Source: Deinococcus radiopugnans ATCC 19172
GTDB taxonomy: Bacteria; Deinococcota; Deinococci; Deinococcales; Deinococcaceae
Length of the DNA: 64,000 nucleotides
NCBI RefSeq assembly: GCF_006335125.1
Contig: NZ_VDMO01000012.1
Span: 57,944 to 121,943 of the forward strand
Direction of reading: 5' to 3'
Each line of letters begins with the position of its first letter. Within the stretch, counting starts at the first letter, position 1. The notes beneath the pieces are model-generated. The model was not told the DNA's origin and searched no databases. It saw only the letters and a list, made by a program, of their open reading frames with translations. Position numbers and translations under genes: made by a program. Positions 42,960-51,706 of this stretch are shown piece after piece.

Positions 42960-44312
42960 TCATGTCCATTTGCCGCCCACGCGTTCTACAGCGATGCCGG
43001 GAATAAGACATTTAACGTACTCGAACGCCTTTTCCTTCAGGCAGTTCTCGAATGCCCCACTGAATGCAGTCCACGCGGCAGCGGGATTACTCATCACCAC
43101 ACCCACCACACCGCCGATTAATGCGGCCTTGATGATGCAACCCTCGACAACCCGTTGGGCCGCAGCAGTCACTACACCGCGTGGCCAGCGTGTCCAAGCG
43201 ATTAGGATTAGGTCACTGAGACGCGTATACACGCGGGGCCAGAGCACCGTGATGGAGACACTGAAGCGGATAAATCGCCAGCGAACCCGAATGGTAATGG
43301 TGACGCGCTCCCACTCCACCTTAAATTCCGGGTAGCGTAGCAGCGTCATCACTTCTCTGGTAGCCCCTTGAGAGAAGTCGATCTCGCAGCTGACGCCTTT
43401 GGCATACTCTCGGGCCACCTTATCCGCAACTTGATCAATGGGGATTTTATTCTCGGTGCTCTGCACCATCGGCGAACTCGCCGGAGTGGGGGATGGGGGT
43501 TGGTCCAGTGGTGTGTGGGAGATCAGCCGATAGCTCAGATGGCGACGGACAAGTTCATTTCCGAGAGGGACCATCTCGGTGGTTCCGTTGGCTTTGATGC
43601 GGGCAATCTTGTCGTTAGGTTTAGTTTTCCCAGAGAAGATGGATTCGGTCTGCTCATATGGGTCGTTGCGGACTTTGGGAGTACCGAAAGCAACCACATC
43701 CAAGCGTATGACCACCACAACCCGCGCAGGGTCCAGGCCCGCCCGTTGAGCCCCAGGTAGCACGATTTCCGCCAGCGTCGGCATCTTGTTATCGGGAGCG
43801 ACGGAGGCGATTGTTTGGTATTCCTGAATCAGCGCATCCCACCCTTGCTTTTCCTGATCGCTAGCATCCTGGGGGAAGCCCAAAGCAATTACCAACTGGA
43901 AGTGGGCTAGGCGCGTCACGATCACGGGTACGCTGAATGCGTTTACAACCTGACCGTTTTCCAGTGCCACGTATTCGCGCTGCTCCTGACCGACCAGCTC
44001 GATAGCCCTCATCTTAGCCGGTGGGTCTTTGCTGAACGTGCCTTCGGAGTGATCTTCTAGCACGCGTCGGGAACCTTCAACGAAACCAAGGGGCATGTGC
44101 CCACTGGGCGAAATGTATCGTGGTTCTGGATCCTTTGACCAGATGAGTTTTATAAGATTCGGGTCGTAGGGCGAGAGGTCGGGTGCTTCAATCACGGTGA
44201 GGGTGGGCGGGATGGCCTGTTGCGCTCTCGCAGCGGGCAGGAGCGCTACGCCTGCGGTAGCTACACCGCCACTGATGATCTGCTTTACGGCTTGCCGTCG
44301 AGTCATCCCCAT
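42960..44312 (-). CDS. Tat-exported protein of unknown function
   Basis: This 450-residue protein has a twin-arginine signal (TRRQAVKQIISGG, hydrophobic stretch, cleavage near ARA-QQ at about 30). The mature part holds a mixed alpha/beta region, a Pro/Ser-rich linker (about 275-290) and a C-terminal part with hydrophobic stretches (about 390-415, IKAALIGGVVGVVMSNPAAAW) that could form a membrane hairpin, ending with Cys-containing FENCLKE and YVKCLIPG. The start follows GGGGAGGG. No family is recognised. It lies alone between AT-rich genes and the Rep-like gene. Confidence 0.68.
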   Translation of the reverse strand: MGMTRRQAVKQIISGGVATAGVALLPAARAQQAIPPTLTVIEAPDLSPYDPNLIKLIWSKDPEPRYISPSGHMPLGFVEGSRRVLEDHSEGTFSKDPPAKMRAIELVGQEQREYVALENGQVVNAFSVPVIVTRLAHFQLVIALGFPQDASDQEKQGWDALIQEYQTIASVAPDNKMPTLAEIVLPGAQRAGLDPARVVVVIRLDVVAFGTPKVRNDPYEQTESIFSGKTKPNDKIARIKANGTTEMVPLGNELVRRHLSYRLISHTPLDQPPSPTPASSPMVQSTENKIPIDQVADKVAREYAKGVSCEIDFSQGATREVMTLLRYPEFKVEWERVTITIRVRWRFIRFSVSITVLWPRVYTRLSDLILIAWTRWPRGVVTAAAQRVVEGCIIKAALIGGVVGVVMSNPAAAWTAFSGAFENCLKEKAFEYVKCLIPGIAVERVGGKWT

Positions 44313-44628
44313 GCTAACCCTCCCCAGGAGTATGTGCGCCGCTCCTGCCGTTCCGAAGTTGATGACCTTACGATAAGCTATTTTTCAGAAGGGCAAAACT
44401 TGAGACTTACGCCAAATGGCGTAATTATTTGCGGGGCCGTCGACCGGCCACTGCAACGACGGCCTAAACTGTGGGCGAGACGATATCTAGCCACATCATC
44501 TATCTTTTTATCGGCAGGGAGCGGTTACAACTACCCTGGCTTAAGCTGTAAACGGGGTAGGAAGAATCCCTGCTTAAATCATGAAATTGCGCACTACGTG
44601 ACTCTCGTAGCGTTATCTGTGCCGAAGG
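44313..44628. other. Spacer with an 8-bp-arm palindrome
   Basis: No gene is supported. TTACGCCA-AA-TGGCGTAA (44407-44424) is a perfect inverted repeat with a 2-nt centre. It lies downstream of the Rep-like gene and upstream of the Tat-protein gene and could be an operator or a replication-related site. Confidence 0.4.
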
Positions 44629-45960
44629 TCACGCCGCGCGAAGTCGGGCAGCCAGCAACGCCGCTGGGCGTCTGAGGCCCTTCCACTCTCGTCGGTCCAC
44701 CTCCAGGCGCTGCAATTCTGCGGCCAGGGTCTGCAATCCATCGCGCCCCTCAATCTCCGCTTGCCAGGCCTGCCAGATCACTTTGCAGTAGTACAACCGG
44801 CTGTGGGTGTCCTTCAAATCCCGTGCCAGGGCCGCGCCCATGATGCCCACCAGCGCCGCCCGCTTTGACTTGTGCGCTTCAAGCAGGGTGAGCAGTAAGA
44901 AAACCACGTCCTGTACGCCGTTCAGGAGTCGTTCGGCCTCGTCCGCGTCGATTAGTGCGGGGTCAGGTTTTAACGGGTTTTGGGTCGTGATGTTGCCGGG
45001 AATAACGGCCCAGCGGCGGAGCTGTTCGAGTAGTTCCGCCTGCATCTGCCCTATGGGATCTGGTGACCCCTCAATAAAATTTTCGTCGTCCACGACGCAC
45101 GCTGCAATCTGGGCTTCCTCAAATCGCTTTGCGGCGTTCTGGATCGCGTTATGGGCGGTGCGGCCTGCGGCCCGATCCATATCCAGATTCCGGTACTGGC
45201 GTTTGTAGTCGCGGTATTTCAGACGGGCGGTGTGGCCAGGGGCCAAGCGCACGGCGTACAGCATCCCATCGATGGCCGTGACCTGCTGGCCGTCCAGAGT
45301 GGCGGTGGTGAAGTGCGCACGGGCGTACAGATAGCCGGCGGCCTGGAGCTGGGCAGTCCATTCACGCAGGGTGTTGTCACAGATGCCCAGGGACCGGGCC
45401 AGCAGCTCGGCGCATAGGTGCATCACCACCTGCTTTGGGGGCTGACCGTCCTTGCCGTACAGGTACAGGCGGGCGGCCAGGAAGATGCGGCTCAGCTCGT
45501 ACAGCCGCACGGCCAGCGCCCTGGCTCCCGCCGTCCCGGCTCCCCGGCCCCGTTTGGGGCGAAAGGGTTCGAGGTCCAGCAGTTCCTCTAGGCGTGGCAA
45601 CGGCTGACGCTGCACCCGCTCTTTCACGAAGACCTTGGCCCGCTCCGCCTTCGCCTGCGCCTCTTGCTCCTCGTAGACCCGCAAGGCGTCCAGCAACCAC
45701 ACAGCGGGACCAGTGGGGCAGTCCTCACCCTCCGTGGCTTCTGCGGTGGGCGGCGCGGCCTTTCTGGCGGGGCGATGGTGCGCCTTGCTCTTAGCCTTGC
45801 GCTCGGCCCGCTCGGTGGCTAGCTCGGCGTAGCTCTTGCACACGGGCCGCTCGGCCACGTCCGGCGCTGCCGCTGGGGGGAGTCCTCCCGGCACACCCCC
45901 ACCAGGGGACGTTCCTCTCTGCCCATGTTGTCGGTCCCTGGTCCACACGGCTGAATCCAC
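44629..45960 (-). CDS. Putative plasmid replication initiator
   Basis: This 443-residue protein has a basic, low-complexity N-terminus (about 1-110), a helical DNA-binding-like region (about 145-240: VVMHLCAELLARSLGICDNTLREWTAQLQAAGYLYAR, a winged-helix layout with a helix-turn-helix) and a C-terminal helical part. The layout resembles replication initiators of Deinococcus plasmids. The partition locus in the same window supports this. The start is GTG with a weak site (GAAGG), so the exact N-terminus is unsure. It might instead be a transcription regulator. Confidence 0.5.
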   Translation of the reverse strand: MDSAVWTRDRQHGQRGTSPGGGVPGGLPPAAAPDVAERPVCKSYAELATERAERKAKSKAHHRPARKAAPPTAEATEGEDCPTGPAVWLLDALRVYEEQEAQAKAERAKVFVKERVQRQPLPRLEELLDLEPFRPKRGRGAGTAGARALAVRLYELSRIFLAARLYLYGKDGQPPKQVVMHLCAELLARSLGICDNTLREWTAQLQAAGYLYARAHFTTATLDGQQVTAIDGMLYAVRLAPGHTARLKYRDYKRQYRNLDMDRAAGRTAHNAIQNAAKRFEEAQIAACVVDDENFIEGSPDPIGQMQAELLEQLRRWAVIPGNITTQNPLKPDPALIDADEAERLLNGVQDVVFLLLTLLEAHKSKRAALVGIMGAALARDLKDTHSRLYYCKVIWQAWQAEIEGRDGLQTLAAELQRLEVDRREWKGLRRPAALLAARLRAA

Positions 45961-46106
45961 CTTCAGCTGCGACTAAGGCAGCGTCAGGAACCCACGTGTA
46001 AGGTTTCCCCAAGCCAACAATATCTACCCTCTGATGCAGTCTTCGTCCAGGTGCAACGCGCACGGTTGAGGCTCTTCCCCCCCTTTCCCGCCGAGGTGCC
46101 TCCTCC

Positions 46107-47168
46107 ATGTCCCTTCCACCCCGTCCACCGCCCCCCGCCCCCCCTCATCACCCGTGGGCCCAGCTGCTCGCCTTCGAGCCGGATCGCCTGCTGCGCTGGA
46201 TCCCGCTGTTCGCCGCGTCCGCCGGGCTGGTCATCCTACTCGCCCTGCGCCTCGCGGCGCCGCCCTACGTGGGCATTCTGGCCTTCGTCATGGCCTACAG
46301 CAGCCTGGCCCTGGCCGGGCCGCGTTCCATACGTGAGCCCCTGCTCGCGCACGCCGCGCGAGTCTATGCCGCAGTACTGTTGTTGGCCTGGGTCACGGCG
46401 CTGTACCTGCTGCCGGGCCACCCGGCCACCGCCATGGTCCGCCTGGCCGTGCTGCTGCACCTCACCACCGTCTACGTCTCGCTGTTCATACAGCTGCCCC
46501 CCCTGATCGCGGCGCGCACGGCAGCGGGCACTCTAACCTTCCTGATCCTCACCGCACTGCCGCACACCTGGCGCACGCTGGGCCAGACCGAAGTCTTCGA
46601 CGGCGTGACCCTCCCCGTCACCCTGCTGGTGGCCCATGGGGCACTGATCACCGTCCTGCATCTGTTCAGTACCTTCCGGGACCGGGCGGCCCACGCCGAG
46701 GGACGAGCGGAGGCCCTGCATGAACTGGCCCACCGCGACGCGTTGACCGGGCTGCCCAACCGCCGCGCGCTGGAGCGCGATCTGGAAGCGGCGGTGATGG
46801 GGGCGTGGGCGGGCCACCTGGCGGTGGTGGACGTGGACGGTCTCAAGGCGGTCAATGACCGCCTGGGCCACGCGGCGGGCGATGACCTGCTGCGCCGCTT
46901 CGCTCAGGGCTTTGCCAGGGAGGCGGGGCTGGGGGGGCAGGTCTACCGCATCAGTGGGGATGAGTTCGCACTGCTGTTGCCGGACGGCGGTCCGGCAGGG
47001 GCGGCCATGGTCGATCAGGTGACCCAGGACGTGCAGGCGCGCTACCCGGGGGCGGCGGCCAGCGTGGGGGCGACCCGCTGGCGGGCCGGGGAAACGGCAG
47101 GCACCTGGCTGTCGCGGGCGGATGGTGCGATGTACCGGCATAAGCGCCGGGGTGGGCCGGGACGTTAA
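46107..47168 (+). CDS. Membrane diguanylate cyclase
   Basis: The 353-residue protein is predicted to make cyclic di-GMP. It has six membrane helices (about 30-185, MASE-like), a short linker helix (about 190-208) and a GGDEF domain (about 210-350) with DALTGLPNRRAL at its start, DVDGLKAVND and the active-site motif as SGDEF in RISGDEFALLLP (about 287). SGDEF is a known variant that is often active. No RxxD inhibitory site is obvious before it. It stands alone and has no clear link to the transfer genes. Confidence 0.87.
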   Translation: MSLPPRPPPPAPPHHPWAQLLAFEPDRLLRWIPLFAASAGLVILLALRLAAPPYVGILAFVMAYSSLALAGPRSIREPLLAHAARVYAAVLLLAWVTALYLLPGHPATAMVRLAVLLHLTTVYVSLFIQLPPLIAARTAAGTLTFLILTALPHTWRTLGQTEVFDGVTLPVTLLVAHGALITVLHLFSTFRDRAAHAEGRAEALHELAHRDALTGLPNRRALERDLEAAVMGAWAGHLAVVDVDGLKAVNDRLGHAAGDDLLRRFAQGFAREAGLGGQVYRISGDEFALLLPDGGPAGAAMVDQVTQDVQARYPGAAASVGATRWRAGETAGTWLSRADGAMYRHKRRGGPGR

Positions 47169-47338
47169 ATTCAGACGGCTCTTCCATCGGGGCAGGGTGC
47201 AATAAATTCCACGTCCAACCAGTCTTCCGCGGCGCCCCAGTCGGCGGGGTTGGGCTCCGCAGCGCACGCCTCCCACGCGCTGGCCGTGGCCTCCTCGGGG
47301 CAGCCGAGATAGTCCGCCAGCTCGGTGCGCTGCCCTAG

Positions 47339-48726
47339 CTGTACTTTGGGGATATTCAGGGCGGGAGGTGGAGACGTGGAGGCCACATCAGGGATGCTGG
47401 TCTCCTTGCTATGCCACGTTCTCTGCCCCCCTGGACCCGCCACTTTCCCACCTGGTTTGCGCCCTTCCTGACGCACTTTCGTCACCGTGCCCAGCGCACC
47501 TGGGCACCGCTGTATGTGCGAGGACTATGTAGTGCGGCTCACCGAAAAAGCATGCAACCCCTGGCGGCTGTCGTGGCACCGGGAAAGGAAGACCACATCC
47601 AGCACTTCATCACCGACAGTCCCTGGTCAGCCGGTCCCTTAGAAACCCTGCTGGCACAGCGGGCTGAGGAGATGCTGGGGGGCAAGGACGCTGTGTTAAT
47701 CATTGACGACACGTGCTTGACGAAGTTTGGCACTAAATCGGTCGGTGTCGCTCGTCAGTATTCCGGACAGGTCGGCAAGATTACTCCCTGTCAATGTCTC
47801 GTTTCCCTCACCCTGGCCCAACATGAAATTCCCGTGCCAGTCGCTTTACGGCTCTTCCTGCCACAGGAATGGACCCGTGATCCGGCCCGCTTGAGGGCAG
47901 CTGGTGTTCCAGAGGAACATCAACTGCCCCAGACCAAGTGGGAACTGGCCTTGAAGGAATTGGGCCGAGTGAGCGAACACGTCACCTTCGGTATGGTGTT
48001 GGCAGACGCGGGATACGGCGTGAACGCCCAATTCCGTCATGCGCTGACCCAACGAGGCTTGCTGTGGTCTGTCGGCATCACCCGGACCCAGACGGTCTAC
48101 CCCAAGGATGTCCGCTTGATCCCTATTCCCAAGCACTTCCGGGGAAGACGGCCCAAATATCCCACCACGTCACACGACCGCCAGACGGTCGAGGAGGTTC
48201 TCAGTGGTGCTGCTTGGCAGCACCTCGTCTGGCGACACGGCACCAAAAGTCCGTTGTCTGGCCGCTTTGCCGCCGTCTACGTCCGGCTGGCGGACGGGGA
48301 TGAGAACGCCCAGGGTCAGCATCTCCCCGGTCAAGGTGCTTGGGTGATCGGGGAACAACGTCGAGGAGAGGAACGCAAATATTACACCTGCAATCTCCCC
48401 CCAGAGACACCATTTTTCCGGCTGATTGAAGTGACCAAACGACGCTGGGCGTGTGAACTCACCCACCGGGAACTCAAGGAAGAAGTCGGCCTGGACCACT
48501 TCGAGGGGCGGTCTTGGCAAGGTTTGCACCATCACGCCGTGCTGTGTATGGTCGCGTTGAACTTTCTTCAGTGCCTCCGACTGACCCAGCCCGACGACCT
48601 TCGCGGCGATACGGTTCCCGCCATTCGCGCAGAGGTGGCAGGGGACTTGCCCCTGCCACCCCAATGCCGACAATGCCGCGCCTGCACGGCTTTATTCAGC
48701 GGTCCTTGAATATCCCCAAAGTACAG
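47339..48726 (+). mobile_element. IS701-family insertion sequence, complete
   Basis: The element is 1388 bp with inverted ends CTGTACTTTGGGGATATTCA (20 bp perfect) at 47339 and 48726. It is flanked by a CTAG target duplication at 47335-47338 and 48727-48730. CTAG fits the YTAR target of this family. The transposase is intact, so the insertion is probably recent. Confidence 0.92.
47411..48709 (+). CDS. IS701-family transposase
   Basis: This 432-residue DDE transposase has the first Asp in VLIIDDTCLTKFG, followed by the family-typical SVGVARQYSGQVGK, the second in VLADAGYGVN and Glu in ELTHRELKEEVGLDHFEGRSW. No frameshift is seen. It is the only gene of the element. Confidence 0.92.
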   Translation: MPRSLPPWTRHFPTWFAPFLTHFRHRAQRTWAPLYVRGLCSAAHRKSMQPLAAVVAPGKEDHIQHFITDSPWSAGPLETLLAQRAEEMLGGKDAVLIIDDTCLTKFGTKSVGVARQYSGQVGKITPCQCLVSLTLAQHEIPVPVALRLFLPQEWTRDPARLRAAGVPEEHQLPQTKWELALKELGRVSEHVTFGMVLADAGYGVNAQFRHALTQRGLLWSVGITRTQTVYPKDVRLIPIPKHFRGRRPKYPTTSHDRQTVEEVLSGAAWQHLVWRHGTKSPLSGRFAAVYVRLADGDENAQGQHLPGQGAWVIGEQRRGEERKYYTCNLPPETPFFRLIEVTKRRWACELTHRELKEEVGLDHFEGRSWQGLHHHAVLCMVALNFLQCLRLTQPDDLRGDTVPAIRAEVAGDLPLPPQCRQCRACTALFSGP

Positions 48727-48873
48727 CTAGGCTGGGGGCGTCCTCGGCGTCGCTACAGTTCGCTTTATACATCCAGGCCAGAGACTCGGCCAGCTCCGTG
48801 GGGTGAGGTCACCGAGGTGCATGGTTGGCAGCGTACTGGGACATGGCCGCCCGGCCCACTCTTGGGAACCTAT

Positions 48874-49299
48874 CTAATACGGCTTCGCACCCGCCCAATA
48901 CTGCTCCATTAAGCCCTGAATCTGCCCCACTTCAGTAGCAGTTTTGAGGACATTGAAGCCATTTCCCGTCGGAATGATCACGGCCTTCCCCCGGACGATC
49001 ACCATTCCCCCGGTGAACCGGCTGGGCAGGGTGAACACCCTGGCCCCCACGTTCTTCAATGGGCGCATATTTGGGGCGCTGGCCGGGTTCGTCAGCACCC
49101 GGACGATGATGGCTTTGGACTGGACCAGGGTCAGGATGCCGCGCTCAAAGGCCACCGTCCCAAACCTGTCCCCATATAAATCCACCTGGCCCTTCATCAG
49201 GCCCAGCACCGCGTTCAGATCGGTGGTGGTTTCAAATTTGGGCTGCTGGGCGGAGGTGGTCGCCAGAACGAGAAGGAGAATTGCACCCCTCCTCTTCAT
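48874..49299 (-). CDS. Secreted protein, last gene of the second transfer operon
   Basis: This 141-residue exported protein has a signal peptide (MKRRGAILLLVLATTSAQ). The mature part is small and beta-rich (FGTVAFERGILTLVQSKAIIVRVL, FTGGMVIVRGKAVIIPTGNG). The ATG overlaps the stop of the upstream gene by four bases, which fixes the start over a longer frame without a signal peptide. Function is unknown. Confidence 0.7.
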   Translation of the reverse strand: MKRRGAILLLVLATTSAQQPKFETTTDLNAVLGLMKGQVDLYGDRFGTVAFERGILTLVQSKAIIVRVLTNPASAPNMRPLKNVGARVFTLPSRFTGGMVIVRGKAVIIPTGNGFNVLKTATEVGQIQGLMEQYWAGAKPY

Positions 49300-50675
49300 C
49301 GGGTGACCACCCGATAATCGGCGGTGGGTTGGCCCTTCACGCGCGGCACCTCGTAGCCCTCGGCCACGCTCACCCACGCGAACCGGGTCTGTGGACCTGC
49401 ATAGGGCAAACCGGGGCTGTACTTCGGGATCAGCATGGGAGCAGGGGTGGGGACCGGGAACGGGGACGGGAGGAAGACGTTGTTGCCCACGGCCAGATAA
49501 ATCATCTGCCGCAGCGGTTTAGCGCTGGCCTCCTCGGGCAACAGACGCGGCCTGACCTCATTCCATGCCTCGAAGAGGGTGGTGTACCCGAAGCGCTCGT
49601 ACATGGCCGGATTGTTGAGGGGAAAGCGCCGCTTGAACTCCTCCAGTTTCCAGACGCCGGGGGGATTTGGTGTCCCCAGCACGTCCTTGTTGATGGGCAG
49701 CGTATGGACCCGCAACGCCGCAGACGGCCCGCTCAGCCCCTGCAAGTAGTAGGCGTAGGCCGTGGCCCTAAACACGCCGCCCAGCGCCTGGCCCGCCTCC
49801 TGGGCTTTGCTCTGGAGGAAGGTCAGATCGGGTTGCAGCTTCATGACTGGCGCAACGATGGCGTCGTTCAGACCGGACCACGGCAGCGGCGAAAACTTGC
49901 CGTTGGGGGCCAGCGCCTGGACCACATCCCGCAGGTAATCTGCCGCGTACTCCGTCTGAGCTTCCCCGGTGGCCTTTTGGATTCGTGCGTCCGCGAGGTC
50001 AAAGCGGAAGCCCAGGGGGGCCGGGGCCAGCGGGTTCAGGCTCGGTTTGTCCCCCTCGATGCAAAAGAGCTTGCTGCTACCGATCCAGATGCAGGTGCCG
50101 GGGAGATATATCAGGGACGGGTCCGGGGCCAGCTTCCCGCAATAATCGCCGTTGGCAACGGTGGGCAGCAGGCTGTAACGGTCCATCTTCAGGCGGTCAT
50201 CCGGTGGCTGCGACGGGATTTTCCCGACGAGCCGGGCGGGGAACATGCCGTTGTCCGTGTTCAACACGACGGCGGGGGCCTGCGCCTGGTGGTCCCCGCC
50301 GGACCAGTCCAGGGCGCAGTGGGTCAGGTTCATCAGGGGATTGTTCAGCCGGACCAGCGCCCGCCAGTAGTAGCGGTCCTCCAGCCGTTGCCACGCCGTT
50401 CTCAACGCCTGACCCACCCGTACGGTTTCGCTGTCCAGGCTGTAAGGTGCGGTGAACTCATATGTTCCGCACCCGCTGCTCTCCTTGCCCTTGCCCTTGG
50501 CCTGACACTGCTTGAACTTCTGAAAGGCGTCCACGTTGAGAAAGCGGGCGTGCGGCACCGGCGTGAGCGACGTCTGACTGTAAATGTTGTTGCGGTGGCG
50601 GTACACCGGAGCATCGCTGGCACCTGCGGGGGCTGAGGTGCAGAGCGCAGCGAAAAGGAGCAGCCAGATCCTCAT
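49296..50675 (-). CDS. Secreted protein of the second transfer operon
   Basis: This 459-residue exported protein has a signal peptide (MRIWLLLFAALCTSAPAGAS). Several Cys (KQCQAK, SGCGTYEF, THCALDW, GDYCGK, GTCIW, LFCIEG) suggest disulfides, a feature of TraU/TraN-like exported transfer proteins, but no family signature was seen. It overlaps the genes on both sides by four bases. It probably belongs to the outer part of the transfer machine. Confidence 0.68.
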   Translation of the reverse strand: MRIWLLLFAALCTSAPAGASDAPVYRHRNNIYSQTSLTPVPHARFLNVDAFQKFKQCQAKGKGKESSGCGTYEFTAPYSLDSETVRVGQALRTAWQRLEDRYYWRALVRLNNPLMNLTHCALDWSGGDHQAQAPAVVLNTDNGMFPARLVGKIPSQPPDDRLKMDRYSLLPTVANGDYCGKLAPDPSLIYLPGTCIWIGSSKLFCIEGDKPSLNPLAPAPLGFRFDLADARIQKATGEAQTEYAADYLRDVVQALAPNGKFSPLPWSGLNDAIVAPVMKLQPDLTFLQSKAQEAGQALGGVFRATAYAYYLQGLSGPSAALRVHTLPINKDVLGTPNPPGVWKLEEFKRRFPLNNPAMYERFGYTTLFEAWNEVRPRLLPEEASAKPLRQMIYLAVGNNVFLPSPFPVPTPAPMLIPKYSPGLPYAGPQTRFAWVSVAEGYEVPRVKGQPTADYRVVTR

Positions 50676-51631
50676 CGCTTGACCATGACGCCGACATAGC
50701 GGTTCGCCAGCACCTTCTGGGTTCGTGGCTCTACCGGTGAGAAGGTAAAGAGCAGGATGCTAGTTTTGGCGTTCATCGTCCGGCGATCAATCGAGATCCG
50801 GCCACGAAGACCAGTGGCCGTTACGAGAGCGGGCCGATTCGGCTCAACTTGGACCGCCCCCGAATCGAATCCTCCCCCCGCACGGATCAAGGTCTTGGGC
50901 AACAGAATGAATTTGAGGTTTTCCACTTGCCCCACCAACCGCACGGTGTAGGTGTAGAAGTCGGTGGTGGGGGTGCTGGCGGCCTGGTCCTTGATCAGGT
51001 CGATCCGCAGGGGACTCCCCGTGGCTGAACTCAACACAGGGGCGGCCAGAGGCGCAGGCACAGGTGGGCGAGCGGTTGGGCGGCTGGCCGGAGCAGGCAC
51101 GGGCAGCACGTTGGGGACGGCCTGGGCCTTGCTGACGCCTGGAGGCGTGGACGTCTTGACTGGAGCGGTTGGGGGCCTGGGCAGAGGAGCGGGGGCCGGT
51201 TTGCTGGGGGCAGCAGCAGTTTGATCGTCCCGAACGGTGTATGACAGCACCCCACCCGTTTTATTGCTCAGTTCCACCGTGAGCTTGAGGATGGTGGGTT
51301 GGCCCCGGTTCACCAGACGAATATTCAGCGTGGCAAAGCCACCGGCTTTAAGAACGTCGAGGTAGATGACCCGTCCGTCTGACTCGTCCACCGTGGGGAT
51401 CAGGACGCTTTGCTTGGCGGCATTGACCCCCACATTCTGCACCTCGGCGGGCAACGTCAAGCTCACCTGGAACTCGGTGCTGGCAACCATCCTCCCCAAC
51501 TTGTCGCCGGTTAGGTCGGCAACCCTGAAGGTACGGCCCACGCCGGAATTCACTGTTCCCTGCTGCTGTGCGAAGACGGTTCCGAACAGCAATAAACCTG
51601 CCGAGATTCCCCAGACCTGTGTTCGCCGCAT
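50672..51631 (-). CDS. VirB9/TrbG-like exported protein
   Basis: This 319-residue protein has a signal peptide (MRRTQVWGISAGLLLFGTVFAQ), an N-terminal beta domain (about 25-135), a Pro/Ala-rich linker (about 138-200) and a C-terminal beta domain (about 205-319). Two beta domains joined by a Pro-rich linker is the VirB9/TraK layout, but the sequence match is weak. It is the first gene of this operon. It looks leaderless: TAATAT, inside shared site B, lies seven bases before the ATG. Confidence 0.6.
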   Translation of the reverse strand: MRRTQVWGISAGLLLFGTVFAQQQGTVNSGVGRTFRVADLTGDKLGRMVASTEFQVSLTLPAEVQNVGVNAAKQSVLIPTVDESDGRVIYLDVLKAGGFATLNIRLVNRGQPTILKLTVELSNKTGGVLSYTVRDDQTAAAPSKPAPAPLPRPPTAPVKTSTPPGVSKAQAVPNVLPVPAPASRPTARPPVPAPLAAPVLSSATGSPLRIDLIKDQAASTPTTDFYTYTVRLVGQVENLKFILLPKTLIRAGGGFDSGAVQVEPNRPALVTATGLRGRISIDRRTMNAKTSILLFTFSPVEPRTQKVLANRYVGVMVKR

Positions 51632-51636
51632 ATATC

Positions 51637-51658
51637 GATATTAACATAAATACCTATA
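51637..51658 (-). promoter_or_regulatory. Shared transfer promoter/operator, site B
   Basis: GATATT-AACATA-AATACC, immediately upstream of the VirB9-like start. In the minus direction TAATAT lies seven bases before the ATG, so this is both promoter and operator. It differs from site A at three of 22 positions. Confidence 0.72.
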
Positions 51659-51706
51659 AGAGCAGAACCACCCCGCTCCTCAGAGATCCAATCCAGCCAC
51701 CAGACC

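Larger units (their letters stand above)
47171..48844 (-). pseudogene. Small gene interrupted by the IS701 element
   Basis: Removing the IS and one CTAG copy joins 48844-48731 to 47338-47171 in one frame. The product would read MSQYAANHAPR, a stop (TGA), PHPTELAESLAWMYKANCSD..., then GQRTELADYLGCPEEATASA and end at PDGRAV, about 92 residues. The in-frame TGA means the gene was already broken, or that the true start lies after it. No family is recognised. The IS sits near codon 43. Confidence 0.55.

Noticed and set aside
44220..44675. 151-residue plus-strand frame
   Set aside because: It overlaps the Tat-protein gene start and the Rep-like gene end and has a shadow-like composition.
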